Assembly (NCBI RefSeq): GCF_000739575.1
Contig: NZ_BBJO01000003.1
Coordinates: 183,113-247,112 of the forward strand
Origin: Halobellus rufus
GTDB taxonomy: Archaea; Halobacteriota; Halobacteria; Halobacteriales; Haloferacaceae
Direction of reading: 5' to 3'
Length of the DNA: 64,000 bases
The translations under genes and the position numbers were made by a program. Positions within the stretch are counted from its first letter, which is position 1; the number at the start of each line of letters is the position of its first letter. Under the pieces are notes generated by a model. It was given only the letters and a program-made list of their open reading frames with translations, was not told the DNA's origin and ran no database searches. This document shows, piece by piece, positions 1-8,340 of this stretch.

Positions 1-282
1 GAGGGCAACGAGACGACGCGCGTGGGACAGCTCTCGGGCATCCAAGAGCAGGGCGAGGACGTCTCGGAGGCCCGCGCCGGAACGCGCGTCTCCGTCGCCA
101 TCGACGGCCCGACCGTGGGTCGCCAGATCGACGAGGGCGACGAACTGTGGATCGATCTGCCCGAGAAACACGCGAAGATCCTCGAACAGGAGCTGTCGGA
201 CGACATCCCCGCCGACGAACTGGAGGCGCTGACGAGCTATCTCGACAAGCACCGCAAGCGCGATCCCTTCTGGGGCAAGTAG
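1..282 (+). CDS. infB: Translation initiation factor aIF5B (IF-2), C-terminal end, partial
   Basis: The window opens inside this gene, so only the last 93 residues are present, in the frame that starts at base 1. They carry the end of domain II/IV, with the VSVAIDGPTVGRQI stretch and the closing helix that ends in DPFWGK, as in archaeal aIF5B. The factor is a ribosome-dependent GTPase that promotes subunit joining and initiator tRNA placement. The GTPase domain lies upstream of the window. The gene is followed by a 176-base spacer and a small membrane protein on the same strand. Identification rests on recognising the C-terminal family signature. Confidence 0.85.
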   Translation, partial: EGNETTRVGQLSGIQEQGEDVSEARAGTRVSVAIDGPTVGRQIDEGDELWIDLPEKHAKILEQELSDDIPADELEALTSYLDKHRKRDPFWGK

Positions 283-458
283 CTGGCGCGTTCTCACGGC
301 CCACCGTTTCGCTAACTGGCCACCAGCGTATGTCGTATTCCGATATTATTTGCGTATTTTCTTCGCATATTCTCCCGCGCTTCGAGCGAACGCGTACTGG
401 TGTCCGGAGTAAGTTTTACAATCGAAGATAGAGTAGATTACAACGGGGATGAGGACCT

Positions 459-698
459 ATGAGTCGCATAGAACCGATAACTACGGTTGGATCACAGAGC
501 GTATCGCGCTACGATCTCCTCTTGGCGGCGTTGCCGATCCCGCTGCTTTTGGGAATCGGTAGCGGCGTCCTCACCGACCTACCGCTCGCGGCGGCCGCGG
601 GTCTCGGCAGCGTCCCGTCCGCGCTGCTGCTCGCATACGGGTTGTTCGTCCACGCGCCGCGTCCCGAACGGATGCGGGAACGCGGGCGGTCGACCTGA
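459..698 (+). CDS. Small two-helix membrane protein, unknown function
   Basis: A 79-residue protein with two hydrophobic stretches, roughly residues 19-40 and 44-65, a short polar N-terminus and a basic tail (RPERMRERGRST) that would sit on the cytoplasmic side. I do not recognise a family. The ATG at 459 is preceded by a purine-rich GAGGA about 8 bases upstream, which is unusual here because most neighbours look leaderless. The AT-rich stretch at 340-440 upstream is a plausible promoter region. It is transcribed away from the convergent DUF5811-type gene. Confidence 0.6.
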   Translation: MSRIEPITTVGSQSVSRYDLLLAALPIPLLLGIGSGVLTDLPLAAAAGLGSVPSALLLAYGLFVHAPRPERMRERGRST

Positions 699-740
699 TC
701 GGACTTCGAGAACCGGAGACCGAAACTGCTCCTGCAGCGA

Positions 741-1121
741 CTATCTCGCAGTCGGCGTGAGTCCGTCGCCGACGGTGTTCATCACCTGGAGCGCCGCGCT
801 CGCGGCGAGACCGCGGGCGACTTCGTCGCGGTCCTCGTCCGAGAGCCCGGATTCGAGGTCCTCCTCGTCCGGGGTGAAGCCCGCGCTGACCGGATGTCCG
901 GCTGGGGGACGGACCGCGACGGTGGCCTGCGGACCGTTCGCGCCGAAGGAGAGTTCCGAGCCGACGGCGTACCCCTCGGGCAGGTACGTCTCCGTGCGAG
1001 AGACGATTCCCGCGACGGCAGTACGGAGTCTACGTACCTGTGCGTCCGAGAGTTCTGCGTCCTCGGGACGGCCCGCGTCTACGACGCCTGGAGCGCCCGC
1101 GTACGGGTTGTTTCCATTCAT
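741..1121 (-). CDS. DUF5811-like haloarchaeal protein
   Basis: A 126-residue acidic soluble protein beginning MNGNNPYAG and ending in LTPTAR. I recognise it as a haloarchaea-restricted conserved family that I recall as DUF5811; no function is known. I chose the ATG at 1121 over an upstream in-frame start at 1187. The upstream choice would put the strong TATA box at 1155-1163 inside the gene, and conserved family members begin with the MNGNNPY sequence. It has no membrane segment, cysteine cluster or nucleotide motif. Confidence 0.7.
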   Translation of the reverse strand: MNGNNPYAGAPGVVDAGRPEDAELSDAQVRRLRTAVAGIVSRTETYLPEGYAVGSELSFGANGPQATVAVRPPAGHPVSAGFTPDEEDLESGLSDEDRDEVARGLAASAALQVMNTVGDGLTPTAR

Positions 1122-1154
1122 TTCGTGATGTCCCCGAACGTAGGGGGAGACGGC

Positions 1155-1163
1155 GTATAAAAC
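1155..1163 (-). promoter_or_regulatory. TATA box of the DUF5811-like gene
   Basis: On the minus strand the sequence reads GTTTTATAC, centred 38 bases before the ATG at 1121. This implies a short leader of roughly 10 bases and supports the internal start codon. Confidence 0.5.
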
Positions 1164-1227
1164 CGTCGGCGGCAACGGAAGCGTCACTGAACCACGAGAT
1201 CGGCTCGAACGGGCGATTTCGCGACGC

Positions 1228-1698
1228 TCAGAGTATCGGTTCGCTGTCGCCGTAGACGGCCAGCGTCACCGCCGTCGTGTACCCCTCGCCGTCGGCCTCG
1301 GCGGTGGTGACGGTGACCTCCTGCTCGTCGAACGTCCACTCGCGGAGGTCGCGCCCGGCGGCGAGGCCGACTTCGACGCTCCGGCGGACGGCCGCGGGGT
1401 CTTCACCGGCCGCCTCGTAGAACAGTCCCGGTCCCGGGCCGGTGGTCCACCCGAGGCCCGCGGAGACGGTCCCGACGCCGCCGGTCGTCGCCCGCGCCTC
1501 GACGACCGTCAGGCGGTTGCCGGCCGGGCCGAGGTCGGGCGCGGCGTCGACGGCCTCGACGGTCGCGTCGGCCGGGATCACCGAGGAGACGGGGACGAGG
1601 TTGTAGTTGTGCACGTTCGCGTCCGCGAGGGCGGCGTCGTAGGAGGCCATCTTGGTCGGCGCGTCGCCCACGCCGCGAACGACTCGAATCGTGTTCAT
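1228..1698 (-). CDS. pdaD: Pyruvoyl-dependent arginine decarboxylase
   Basis: A 156-residue protein of the pyruvoyl-dependent arginine decarboxylase family, which converts arginine to agmatine at the start of polyamine synthesis. The self-cleavage region NLVPVSSVIP is present. By analogy with the family, the chain should be cut between Ser38 and Ser39 to give a beta chain and an alpha chain capped by pyruvoyl. The length matches the family. A TATA-like CTTATT on the minus strand near 1721-1728 sits about 27 bases before the ATG, so the transcript is probably leaderless. In haloarchaea agmatine is also used to modify the tRNA-Ile wobble base, so the enzyme may serve translation as well as polyamines. 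Confidence 0.9.
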   Translation of the reverse strand: MNTIRVVRGVGDAPTKMASYDAALADANVHNYNLVPVSSVIPADATVEAVDAAPDLGPAGNRLTVVEARATTGGVGTVSAGLGWTTGPGPGLFYEAAGEDPAAVRRSVEVGLAAGRDLREWTFDEQEVTVTTAEADGEGYTTAVTLAVYGDSEPIL

Positions 1699-1760
1699 AC
1701 CGGAGAACGACCGCCCGGAGAATAAGCGGTTACGGATCGGAGTCGCGGCTCCCGCGAAGT

Positions 1761-2990
1761 TCAGTACTGGTAGGTCGTCGGCCCGGGGATCGTCGGCTGC
1801 TCGTCCGCGTCTTCGATCTTGTCGTAGGCGTCGTCGAAGTCGCGCCGGTGAATCTCCGTGCGGCCGTCGCGGATGGCGAACATCCCCGCCTCGGTCGCCA
1901 GCGCGGCGATCTCGGCCCCCGAGTAGTCTTCGAGCGCCGCCGCCAACTCCGCGAAGTCGACGTCGTCGTCGACGTTCATCTCGCGCGTGTGGATCCGGAG
2001 GATCTGCTCGCGGCCCTCGCGGCCGGGTTTCGGCACCTCGATGAGGCGGTCGAAGCGGCCGGGGCGGAGGATCGCCTCGTCGAGCATGTCGAAGCGGTTG
2101 GTGGCGGCGATGATGCGGACGTCGCCGCGGTCGTCGAAGCCGTCCATTTCGGACAGCAGCTGCATCATCGTCCGCTGGACCTCCGCGTCGCCGGAGGTCT
2201 TCGAGTCCGTCCGCTTGGAGGCGACAGCGTCGATTTCGTCGATGAAGATGACCGCTGGCTCGCGCTCGGCGGCCAGATCGAAGAGGTCGCGGACGAGTCG
2301 GGAGCCCTCGCCGATGAACTTCCGGACGAGTTCGGAGCCGGCCATCTTGATGAACGTCGCGTCGGTCTCGTTGGCGACGGCCTTCGCGAGCATCGTCTTC
2401 CCCGTGCCGGGCGGGCCGTACAGCAGCACGCCCGAGGGCGGCTGGATCCCCACCTTCTCGAACATCTCGGGGCTGGTGAGCGGGTCTTCGACGGCCTCGC
2501 GAACCTCCCGGACCTGCTCGTCGATGCCGCCGATGTCGTCGTAGGTGATCGACGGCGAGGCGTCGATCTCCATCGCCTGCGCGCGCGAGTCGGTCTCGTC
2601 GTCGAGCAGTTGCTGGATGGCGAAGGAGTCGTTGATCGCGACGCGGTCGCCGGCCTGCAGTTCGCTGTCGAGGTGCGGGGAGGCCTCGGTGAGCACCTCC
2701 TGGTTGTTGCCGTGCTGCTTGATGACGACGCCGTCGTCAGTCAACTCCTCGACAGTCGCGAGGTACAGCGAGGACGTCTTCAGCGTCTCGTTGCGACGCT
2801 TGAGCTGCTCGACTTCCTCGCGCAGTTCCTCCTGGCGGTCGGTCGCGGCGTCGAGTCGCTCGTCGAGTTCGTCATTGACGTTCACGAGGCGCTCGTAGTG
2901 CTGGCGGATCGCCGATAACCGCTCGGCGTCCGACATCTCTGGATCCAAGTCCAGACGCGGACGATCTGGGAGAGAGGGGCTCCGGGACAT
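1761..2990 (-). CDS. pan: Proteasome-activating nucleotidase PAN
   Basis: A 409-residue AAA ATPase that unfolds proteins and feeds them to the 20S proteasome. The N-terminus is a coiled coil (about residues 20-75), followed by an OB domain and one AAA module. Walker A is GPPGTGKT at residues 192-199, Walker B is FIDEID, and the arginine-finger region is RPGRFDR. The chain ends TTYQY. The usual HbYX motif that opens the proteasome gate has Tyr in the penultimate position, but here that position is Gln. The ATG at 2990 lies 28 bases from a TATA-like element at 3015-3021, so the transcript is probably leaderless. Haloarchaea often carry two PAN paralogues; I cannot tell which this is. Confidence 0.95.
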   Translation of the reverse strand: MSRSPSLPDRPRLDLDPEMSDAERLSAIRQHYERLVNVNDELDERLDAATDRQEELREEVEQLKRRNETLKTSSLYLATVEELTDDGVVIKQHGNNQEVLTEASPHLDSELQAGDRVAINDSFAIQQLLDDETDSRAQAMEIDASPSITYDDIGGIDEQVREVREAVEDPLTSPEMFEKVGIQPPSGVLLYGPPGTGKTMLAKAVANETDATFIKMAGSELVRKFIGEGSRLVRDLFDLAAEREPAVIFIDEIDAVASKRTDSKTSGDAEVQRTMMQLLSEMDGFDDRGDVRIIAATNRFDMLDEAILRPGRFDRLIEVPKPGREGREQILRIHTREMNVDDDVDFAELAAALEDYSGAEIAALATEAGMFAIRDGRTEIHRRDFDDAYDKIEDADEQPTIPGPTTYQY

Positions 2991-3014
2991 CAGATATCCG
3001 GCTTTGGAGTCGGG

Positions 3015-3021
3015 CGTAAAT
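3015..3021 (-). promoter_or_regulatory. TATA-like box of pan
   Basis: The minus strand reads ATTTACG, centred 28 bases before the PAN start codon. This is the spacing typical of haloarchaeal leaderless transcripts. Confidence 0.4.
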
Positions 3022-3063
3022 GTGCCTTTGGGTAGCCCCGTTCGATTGTGGGTGTCGCTGCCG

Positions 3064-3540
3064 CTACTCTTCGGCCCGTTCGACCCGTTCGCCCTGATAG
3101 GAACCGTCGTAGACGTCGTTGTGCTCGGCTTCAGCGAGGACGAGCTGTGCGACGCGGGCGCCGCGTTCGAGGTGAATCGGGTGGTGCACCTGCAGCAGCC
3201 CCTCGCCTTTCCCCTCGTAGCCGGCGTCCCAGACCGCGGTGTTGAGCATACAGGAGTTTCGCATCAGCGTCGAGCGGGGGTAGAGGAAGCCGACGTGGCC
3301 CTCGGGGATCGCGATCGTCTCGGCGTACTGGAGGACGTATCCCCCGGGAGAGAGCCGATAGTCGTCGTCCTCGGCCGCGAGGGAGTCGCGTTCGCCGACG
3401 GACTTGTCGTCGACGCCGACGTGGCCCGCCTCGACCTGTTCGAGCACGTCCCCGAGCGTGAGATCCACGCCGTTCGGTTGGACCTGTTCGTCGTCGATCG
3501 CATCGACGTGCCGCGCCACGAATGAACCGGGTCGGTACAT
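3064..3540 (-). CDS. dut: dUTP diphosphatase / dCTP deaminase-family protein
   Basis: A 158-residue trimeric dUTPase-fold protein that hydrolyses dUTP to dUMP, keeping uracil out of DNA. Family signatures are visible: PRSTLMR (motif with the phosphate-binding Ser and Arg), the NTAVWDAGYEGKGEG beta-hairpin motif, and a glycine-rich LSPGGYVLQ stretch. Haloarchaeal members of this Dcd-like branch are annotated as dut; I infer dUTPase rather than deaminase activity. I chose ATG 3540 (MYRPGSF) because the region further upstream reads as non-coding and contains the aconitase promoter. The gene is divergent from acn. Confidence 0.8.
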   Translation of the reverse strand: MYRPGSFVARHVDAIDDEQVQPNGVDLTLGDVLEQVEAGHVGVDDKSVGERDSLAAEDDDYRLSPGGYVLQYAETIAIPEGHVGFLYPRSTLMRNSCMLNTAVWDAGYEGKGEGLLQVHHPIHLERGARVAQLVLAEAEHNDVYDGSYQGERVERAEE

Positions 3541-3662
3541 ACCGTGATGGCTCGCGTGCGTGCGCAAAGGGGTGTCGCTCTCGGCGGAAATCAGCAGCCC
3601 TCTCAGGGTGAGAATCCCACAAACCGGTCGACTGCGGCGTGGTTGTTCGTATCGAATTAGGA

Positions 3663-3692
3663 CAAAGTATGTGTATAATGAACATATCTTTG
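3663..3692. promoter_or_regulatory. Inverted repeat upstream of acn
   Basis: CAAAGTATGT at 3663-3672 and ACATATCTTTG at 3682-3692 form a 10-bp dyad with one bulge, separated by 9 AT-rich bases. It ends 17 bases before the acn TATA box. This is a plausible operator or activator site for the aconitase promoter or for the divergent dut gene; binding is inferred only from symmetry and position. Confidence 0.4.
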
Positions 3693-3709
3693 ACCTCAAA
3701 CACGCGGGA

Positions 3710-3716
3710 TTTATAA
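3710..3716 (+). promoter_or_regulatory. TATA box of acn
   Basis: TTTATAA is centred 30 bases before the ATG at 3743, inside an unusually AT-rich patch. This is one of the best promoters in the window and predicts a leaderless aconitase mRNA. Confidence 0.6.
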
Positions 3717-3742
3717 TCGTAGACGGCCGATCCTCGGACGTT

Positions 3743-5719
3743 ATGGGACAGACGCTCACAGAAAAGATTCTCGACGATCACCTCGTCGAGGGTGACCTCG
3801 AACCCGGAGAGGAGATCGGGATCGAGATCGACCAGGTACTCGCACAGGACACGACCGGAACGATGGTCTGGCTCCAGTTCGAGGCGCTGGAGCTCGACGA
3901 AGTCCAGACTGAGCTGGCGGCGCAGTACTGCGACCACCAGACGTACCAGTTCGACTTCAAGAACACCGACGACCACCGCTTCCTGCGCTCCGCTGCAGGA
4001 ACGTACGGCGCGTACTTCTCCCGCCCGGGCAACGGCATCTGCCACAACGTCCACAAGGAGAACTTCGCCGCGCCCGGCAAGACGCTGCTCGGCTCGGACT
4101 CCCACACGCCGACGCCCGGCGGGCTCGGACAGCTCGCGATCGGTGCCGGTGGGCTGGACATCTCCGTCGCGATGGGCGGCGGCGCGTACTACGTCGAGAT
4201 GCCGGAAGTCGTCAACGTCCGGCTCGAAGGCGAACTCCCCGAGTGGTCCAGCGCGAAGGACGTCATCCTCGAGATGCTGCGACGCCTCTCCGTGAAGGGC
4301 GGCGTCGGCAAGGTCTTCGAGTACACCGGCCCCGGCGTCGAGACGCTCTCGGTGCCCGAGCGGACGACGATCACCAACATGGGCACGGAGCTCGGCGCGA
4401 CCTCCTCGATCTTCCCGACCGACGAGAAGACGGAAGACTACCTCGCCCGTCAGGGCCGCGAGGACGAGTACGTCGAACTCTCGCCCGACGAGGACGCCGA
4501 GTACGCCGACGAGATCGTCATCGACCTCTCGGAGATCGAGCCGCTCGTGGCGATGCCGTCGATGCCCGACAAGGTTGTCCCCGTCCGCGAGGTCGCGGGC
4601 GAGTCCGTCGAGCAGGTCATCGTCGGTTCCTGTACGAACGGCGGCTACGAGGACATCCTCCCGGCCGCGAAGATGCTCGAAGGCCGCGAGGTCGACATGA
4701 AGACCGAGATGATCGTCGCGCCCGGTTCCAAGCAGGCGTCGGAGATTCTCGCCCGCGAAGGCTGGACCGCCGAGATGATGGCGGCCGGCGTCAACTTCTC
4801 GGAGGCGACGTGTGGTGCCTGTATCGGCATCGGCCACGTCCCCGCCTCGGACTCCGTCTCCGTGCGGACGTTCAACCGCAACTTCGAGGGTCGCTCGGGC
4901 ATCGAGGACGACTCCGTGTTCCTCTCGTCGCCCGAGGTCGCCGCCGCCGCGGCGATCAAGGGCGAACTCGTCGACCCGCGGGACCTCGCCGAGGAGCTCG
5001 GCGACCTCGAAGCCCCCGGCGTCGAACTCCCCGAGAAGTACGACGGCTCGAAGACCGACATCATCGAGCCCGAGGAGGCCGTCGACGACGAACTCGTCAA
5101 GGGCCCGAACATCGGCTCCGCGCCGATCGGCGAGCCGCTCGAATCCGACATCGAGGGCGAAGTGCTCCTGAAGATGGAAGACAACATCACGACGGACCAC
5201 ATCATCCCCGCGACGTCGGACATCCTCAAGTACCGCTCGAACATCGAGAAGCTCTCGGAGTTCACGCTCTCGCGCGTCGACGACACGTTCGCACAGCGCG
5301 CGCTCGACTCTCCCGGCGGCGTCCTCGTCGCCGGCGAGAACTACGGTCAGGGCTCCTCCCGAGAGCACGCAGCGATGTGCCCGCAGTTCCTCGGCATCGA
5401 GGCCGTCCTCGCGGAGTCCTTCGCCCGCATCCACAAGGCGAACCTGTTCAACTTCGGGATCGTCCCGCTGGCGATCGACGAGGACACCTACGCGAAGATC
5501 GATCAGGGTGACAACGTCGAGATCGTCACCGACGTCGCCGAGGCCGTCGCCTCCGGCGAGACCGAGTTCGTCATCCGCGTGAACGACGACTGGGAGGCCA
5601 CCGCGGAGCTCGACGCCTCCGAGCGCGAGCGAGGCATCCTCGAGGCCGGCGGCAAGCTCCGCCTCACGAAGGAGCAGTACGAGAGCGACGCCGGCGGCGC
5701 GGCCCCCGCCGACGACTGA
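3743..5719 (+). CDS. acn: Aconitate hydratase
   Basis: A 658-residue aconitase that isomerises citrate and isocitrate in the TCA cycle through a [4Fe-4S] cluster. The three cluster ligands are visible as Cys297 (GSCTNGG) and Cys357/Cys360 (CGACIG). The swivel domain is fused at the C-terminus and carries the substrate-binding YGQGSSREH loop, so this is a one-chain enzyme. The length is typical of haloarchaeal aconitases. The ATG at 3743 is supported by the TATA box 30 bases upstream; the open frame extends further 5' but that stretch contains the promoter. The gene is monocistronic and divergent from dut. Confidence 0.95.
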   Translation: MGQTLTEKILDDHLVEGDLEPGEEIGIEIDQVLAQDTTGTMVWLQFEALELDEVQTELAAQYCDHQTYQFDFKNTDDHRFLRSAAGTYGAYFSRPGNGICHNVHKENFAAPGKTLLGSDSHTPTPGGLGQLAIGAGGLDISVAMGGGAYYVEMPEVVNVRLEGELPEWSSAKDVILEMLRRLSVKGGVGKVFEYTGPGVETLSVPERTTITNMGTELGATSSIFPTDEKTEDYLARQGREDEYVELSPDEDAEYADEIVIDLSEIEPLVAMPSMPDKVVPVREVAGESVEQVIVGSCTNGGYEDILPAAKMLEGREVDMKTEMIVAPGSKQASEILAREGWTAEMMAAGVNFSEATCGACIGIGHVPASDSVSVRTFNRNFEGRSGIEDDSVFLSSPEVAAAAAIKGELVDPRDLAEELGDLEAPGVELPEKYDGSKTDIIEPEEAVDDELVKGPNIGSAPIGEPLESDIEGEVLLKMEDNITTDHIIPATSDILKYRSNIEKLSEFTLSRVDDTFAQRALDSPGGVLVAGENYGQGSSREHAAMCPQFLGIEAVLAESFARIHKANLFNFGIVPLAIDEDTYAKIDQGDNVEIVTDVAEAVASGETEFVIRVNDDWEATAELDASERERGILEAGGKLRLTKEQYESDAGGAAPADD

Positions 5720-5846
5720 GCGGACCGCGCGACGCGGACGCACCGACTTCCTTTTTTCGTGCCACCGTAGAGCGGCAGCGCTCGACGGGACTCCGCTCCG
5801 GCGCGGAGCCAGCGGACTTTTGCCGCGACGGATCGTAACCCACATC

Positions 5847-6452
5847 GTGAGCGACACGTCCGCCGACGAGGAGATACGGGGTTCGCAGGACGGCCCCGGC
5901 AGCGCGGAGGAACCGTCGGTCACCGTCCGGCCCGCTGACCGCGCGGACTTACTCGACGTGCTTCGGATCGAACGAGACGCCTTCTCGGAGCCGTGGCCCT
6001 ACGCGGCGTTCGAGTCGGTGCTCGACGCGCCGGCGTTCCTCGTCGCCGTCGGCGAGGTCGAACAGCGTTCGGCCTCGGAGGAAGCGAGCGGGGAGAAACG
6101 AGCCGCGAGCCGCGAGGGCGTCGACGGCCCGCAGGCGCTCCTCGGGTACGTCGTCGGCGACGTGATGCCGAACCACGGTCGCGACATCGGCCACATCAAG
6201 GACCTCGCCGTTCGGTCGGACGCTCGGGGACGGGGGATCGGTCGACGGCTCCTCCGCGAGGCGCTCTTCGGCCTCGCGCTCGCCGGCGCGGCGGTCGCGA
6301 AGCTCGAAGTCCGCGAGGGCAACGAGGCCGCTCGCTCGCTGTACCGCGAGGAGGGCTTCGAGCCGACGCGACGCGTGCCGCGGTACTACGGCGACGGCGA
6401 GGACGCGCTGATCCTCGTCGTCGACGTCGACTCGTGGTACTCGACGGCGTAG
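5847..6452 (+). CDS. rimI: Ribosomal-protein-alanine/N-terminal acetyltransferase
   Basis: A GNAT-fold acetyltransferase of about 201 residues that transfers acetyl from acetyl-CoA to protein N-termini. The acetyl-CoA loop is RGRGIGRRLL, preceded by the conserved DLAVR strand. The ending EGNEAARSLYREEGFE is typical of RimI/archaeal NAT proteins. A charged insert of about 25 residues lies between the first strands. The start is most likely the GTG at 5847 (VSDTSADEE); a TTG at 5820 in the same frame is less likely because it falls in the promoter-like TTTT region. Confidence 0.8.
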   Translation: MSDTSADEEIRGSQDGPGSAEEPSVTVRPADRADLLDVLRIERDAFSEPWPYAAFESVLDAPAFLVAVGEVEQRSASEEASGEKRAASREGVDGPQALLGYVVGDVMPNHGRDIGHIKDLAVRSDARGRGIGRRLLREALFGLALAGAAVAKLEVREGNEAARSLYREEGFEPTRRVPRYYGDGEDALILVVDVDSWYSTA

Positions 6453-6521
6453 TGACTCGGGTGGGCGCGGGGTTCGGATCGGAACCACACGCACTTGTAC
6501 GCCCGCGGCGTACCCGCAGCT

Positions 6522-7004
6522 ATGGGATTCGCCTGTCCCGTCTGTGAGACCCCTCAGCAGGACGCGGCGCACCTCGCGAACCACCTCGCGTTCACGGCGA
6601 TGGTCAACGGCGACGAGCACGAGACGTGGCTGGACGAGCACGTTCCCGACTGGGAGACGCACGGCGAGTCGGAGCTCGCGCCGAAAGTCGCAGCACTCGC
6701 CGAGGAGACCGACTACGAGCAGGTGTTCGAGGACACCGCGCGGGCTCACGGCCACGGCGGAGACGGCCACCAGCACGGATCCGACGACCACAGCCGCGGC
6801 TCCGCACGCGGCGATCGCGGAGGCCCTGCCGGTTTCGACCCCGAACTCGCCGCGGCCGCCGGGAGCGGTACGCTCGACGAGGAGACGAGGGCGATCCTCG
6901 AAGAGGCGCGAGAGCTGACCGCCGAGATGCTCGGGCAGGGGGACGAGGCCGGTCGGGACGACGAATCGAGCGCTGGCGAGGACGACACCGAACGTCGAGA
7001 CTAG
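6522..7004 (+). CDS. DUF5810-like haloarchaeal zinc-finger protein
   Basis: A 160-residue acidic protein. The N-terminus has CPVC and then paired histidines (AAHLANHLAF), a CCHH-type zinc-binding arrangement. The middle is rich in His, Gly and Asp, and an acidic tail follows. I recall this family as DUF5810, which is limited to haloarchaea, and I know of no function. The ATG at 6522 places the zinc motif at the very N-terminus, as in the family. The ORF could extend upstream to 6495 without added conserved sequence. Confidence 0.65.
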   Translation: MGFACPVCETPQQDAAHLANHLAFTAMVNGDEHETWLDEHVPDWETHGESELAPKVAALAEETDYEQVFEDTARAHGHGGDGHQHGSDDHSRGSARGDRGGPAGFDPELAAAAGSGTLDEETRAILEEARELTAEMLGQGDEAGRDDESSAGEDDTERRD

Positions 7005-7229
7005 ACGCGGCAGCGATGGCGAACAGTCGGCACGCGCATTCGGTCCGCCGGATAGTGGGGACCGTCTCCCCGCGCCGCTGTGCCGAGCAACCGCGGCACG
7101 ACGCGGGGCACGTTCTACGTCACGGGGCGTCTGGTCCCGGCATCGCATAAAAAGGCTCGTGCGCCGAATCTCCGCTATCGACGAACGGGAGACCGAAAGC
7201 GTTTGTGCGCGAGCGGCCGTCCCTCGCGT

Positions 7230-7724
7230 ATGGAGACCGAAGGCACGCTGTCGCCGGAGACGTTCGCGGCGGCGAAGGCGGCGTTCGACGCCGCCGGGCC
7301 GACCGCCCAGGAGGTCGTCCGCGAGACGGCGAAGGCGATGGAGTTCGACCGCGAGGAGTACCGCGAGCGAGTGACGGGCGAGGTCGTCGAGCGGGCTCGG
7401 AACGTCATTTTCGCCGATCGGCTCGCCGTTTCTATCGGAACTGTCGAGGAGTTCGAGGCGTGGGTGGCGGACCACCCCGGGTACGACGTCGAACGTAACG
7501 GGAGCGACGAGGTCGACCGGGTCGTCTGGCACGCCGCGCCGTTCGCCGAGACGGTCGTGGCCGCGACCTTCCAGAACGAGCGCGACGCCGCGGTCGGGAC
7601 GCTTCGGCGACAGGCGTTCGGGCGGATCTACCGCCCGCGCTTCGAGTCCGAAAGCGAGGCAGTGGCCGAACCGGACGACGGAGACGACAGCGCGGGCGAC
7701 CCCGACGGAGCGATCGACAGATGA
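7230..7724 (+). CDS. DUF5809-like haloarchaeal protein
   Basis: A 164-residue acidic, soluble and mostly helical protein that I recall as the haloarchaeal DUF5809 family; its function is unknown. It has no cysteines and no recognisable catalytic motif. It overlaps the following Nudix gene by ATGA (7721-7724), so the two are translationally coupled and probably share a role or a promoter. A strong AT element (ATAAAAA at 7147-7153) lies upstream and implies a leader of about 55 bases if it is the promoter. Confidence 0.65.
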   Translation: METEGTLSPETFAAAKAAFDAAGPTAQEVVRETAKAMEFDREEYRERVTGEVVERARNVIFADRLAVSIGTVEEFEAWVADHPGYDVERNGSDEVDRVVWHAAPFAETVVAATFQNERDAAVGTLRRQAFGRIYRPRFESESEAVAEPDDGDDSAGDPDGAIDR

Positions 7725-8284
7725 GCGACGACGGACGCAGGCACGAGCCGTTGCCCGATCCCGAGTGGTCCGTCGACGAGTCGGCGACGGAGTACGAGAC
7801 GGGCTGGTACACCGGCGGCTACGACCTCGTCGAGCAGCCGAACGGAACCACGAAGCGGTACTACTGGGCCGAACTCGCCACCGCGGTCGTCGTCGTCGCC
7901 GTCGAGGACGGCTCGATGCTCTTCGTCGAGCAGTACCGCCCGACGATCCGGGAGACGCAACTGGAACTGCCCGCGGGCATCGTCGAGCGCGGGGAGTCCT
8001 TCACCGGAGCCGCGACCCGGGAACTGCGCGAGGAAACGGGCTTCGCGGCCGACACGACGGCGCTCTTGGAGGACTTTTGGTGCTCTACCGGCGTGCTCCG
8101 TCACCGCCGCGGGATCGTGTTCGCCACCGACCTCACCCCCGTCGAACGCGACCTCGACGACAACGAGTTCCTCTCTGTCCGGTCGGTCCCGGTCGAGGAG
8201 GCAGTCGAGGTCGCCAGAACACAGCCCACGAACGACGCGACGATCGAGGGCGTGCTGCTGGCGCGCGAGGAAGGGCTCCTGTGA
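7721..8284 (+). CDS. Nudix hydrolase (ADP-ribose pyrophosphatase-like)
   Basis: A 187-residue Nudix hydrolase. The full Nudix box is present: a glycine 14 residues and a glutamate 8 residues before RELREETGF, all at canonical spacing. The preceding EQYRPTIRETQLELPAG strand is the pattern of ADP-ribose pyrophosphatases (NudF-like), which cleave ADP-ribose or related nucleoside diphosphate compounds using Mg2+. Substrate is inferred from this family resemblance only. The gene overlaps the upstream DUF5809-like gene by four bases. Confidence 0.85.
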   Translation: MSDDGRRHEPLPDPEWSVDESATEYETGWYTGGYDLVEQPNGTTKRYYWAELATAVVVVAVEDGSMLFVEQYRPTIRETQLELPAGIVERGESFTGAATRELREETGFAADTTALLEDFWCSTGVLRHRRGIVFATDLTPVERDLDDNEFLSVRSVPVEEAVEVARTQPTNDATIEGVLLAREEGLL

Positions 8285-8340
8285 GCGCTCTCGGACCGCT
8301 TGAACGTCAGCGTTAACCGACGCGGGAGCGTTTCGCAGCT

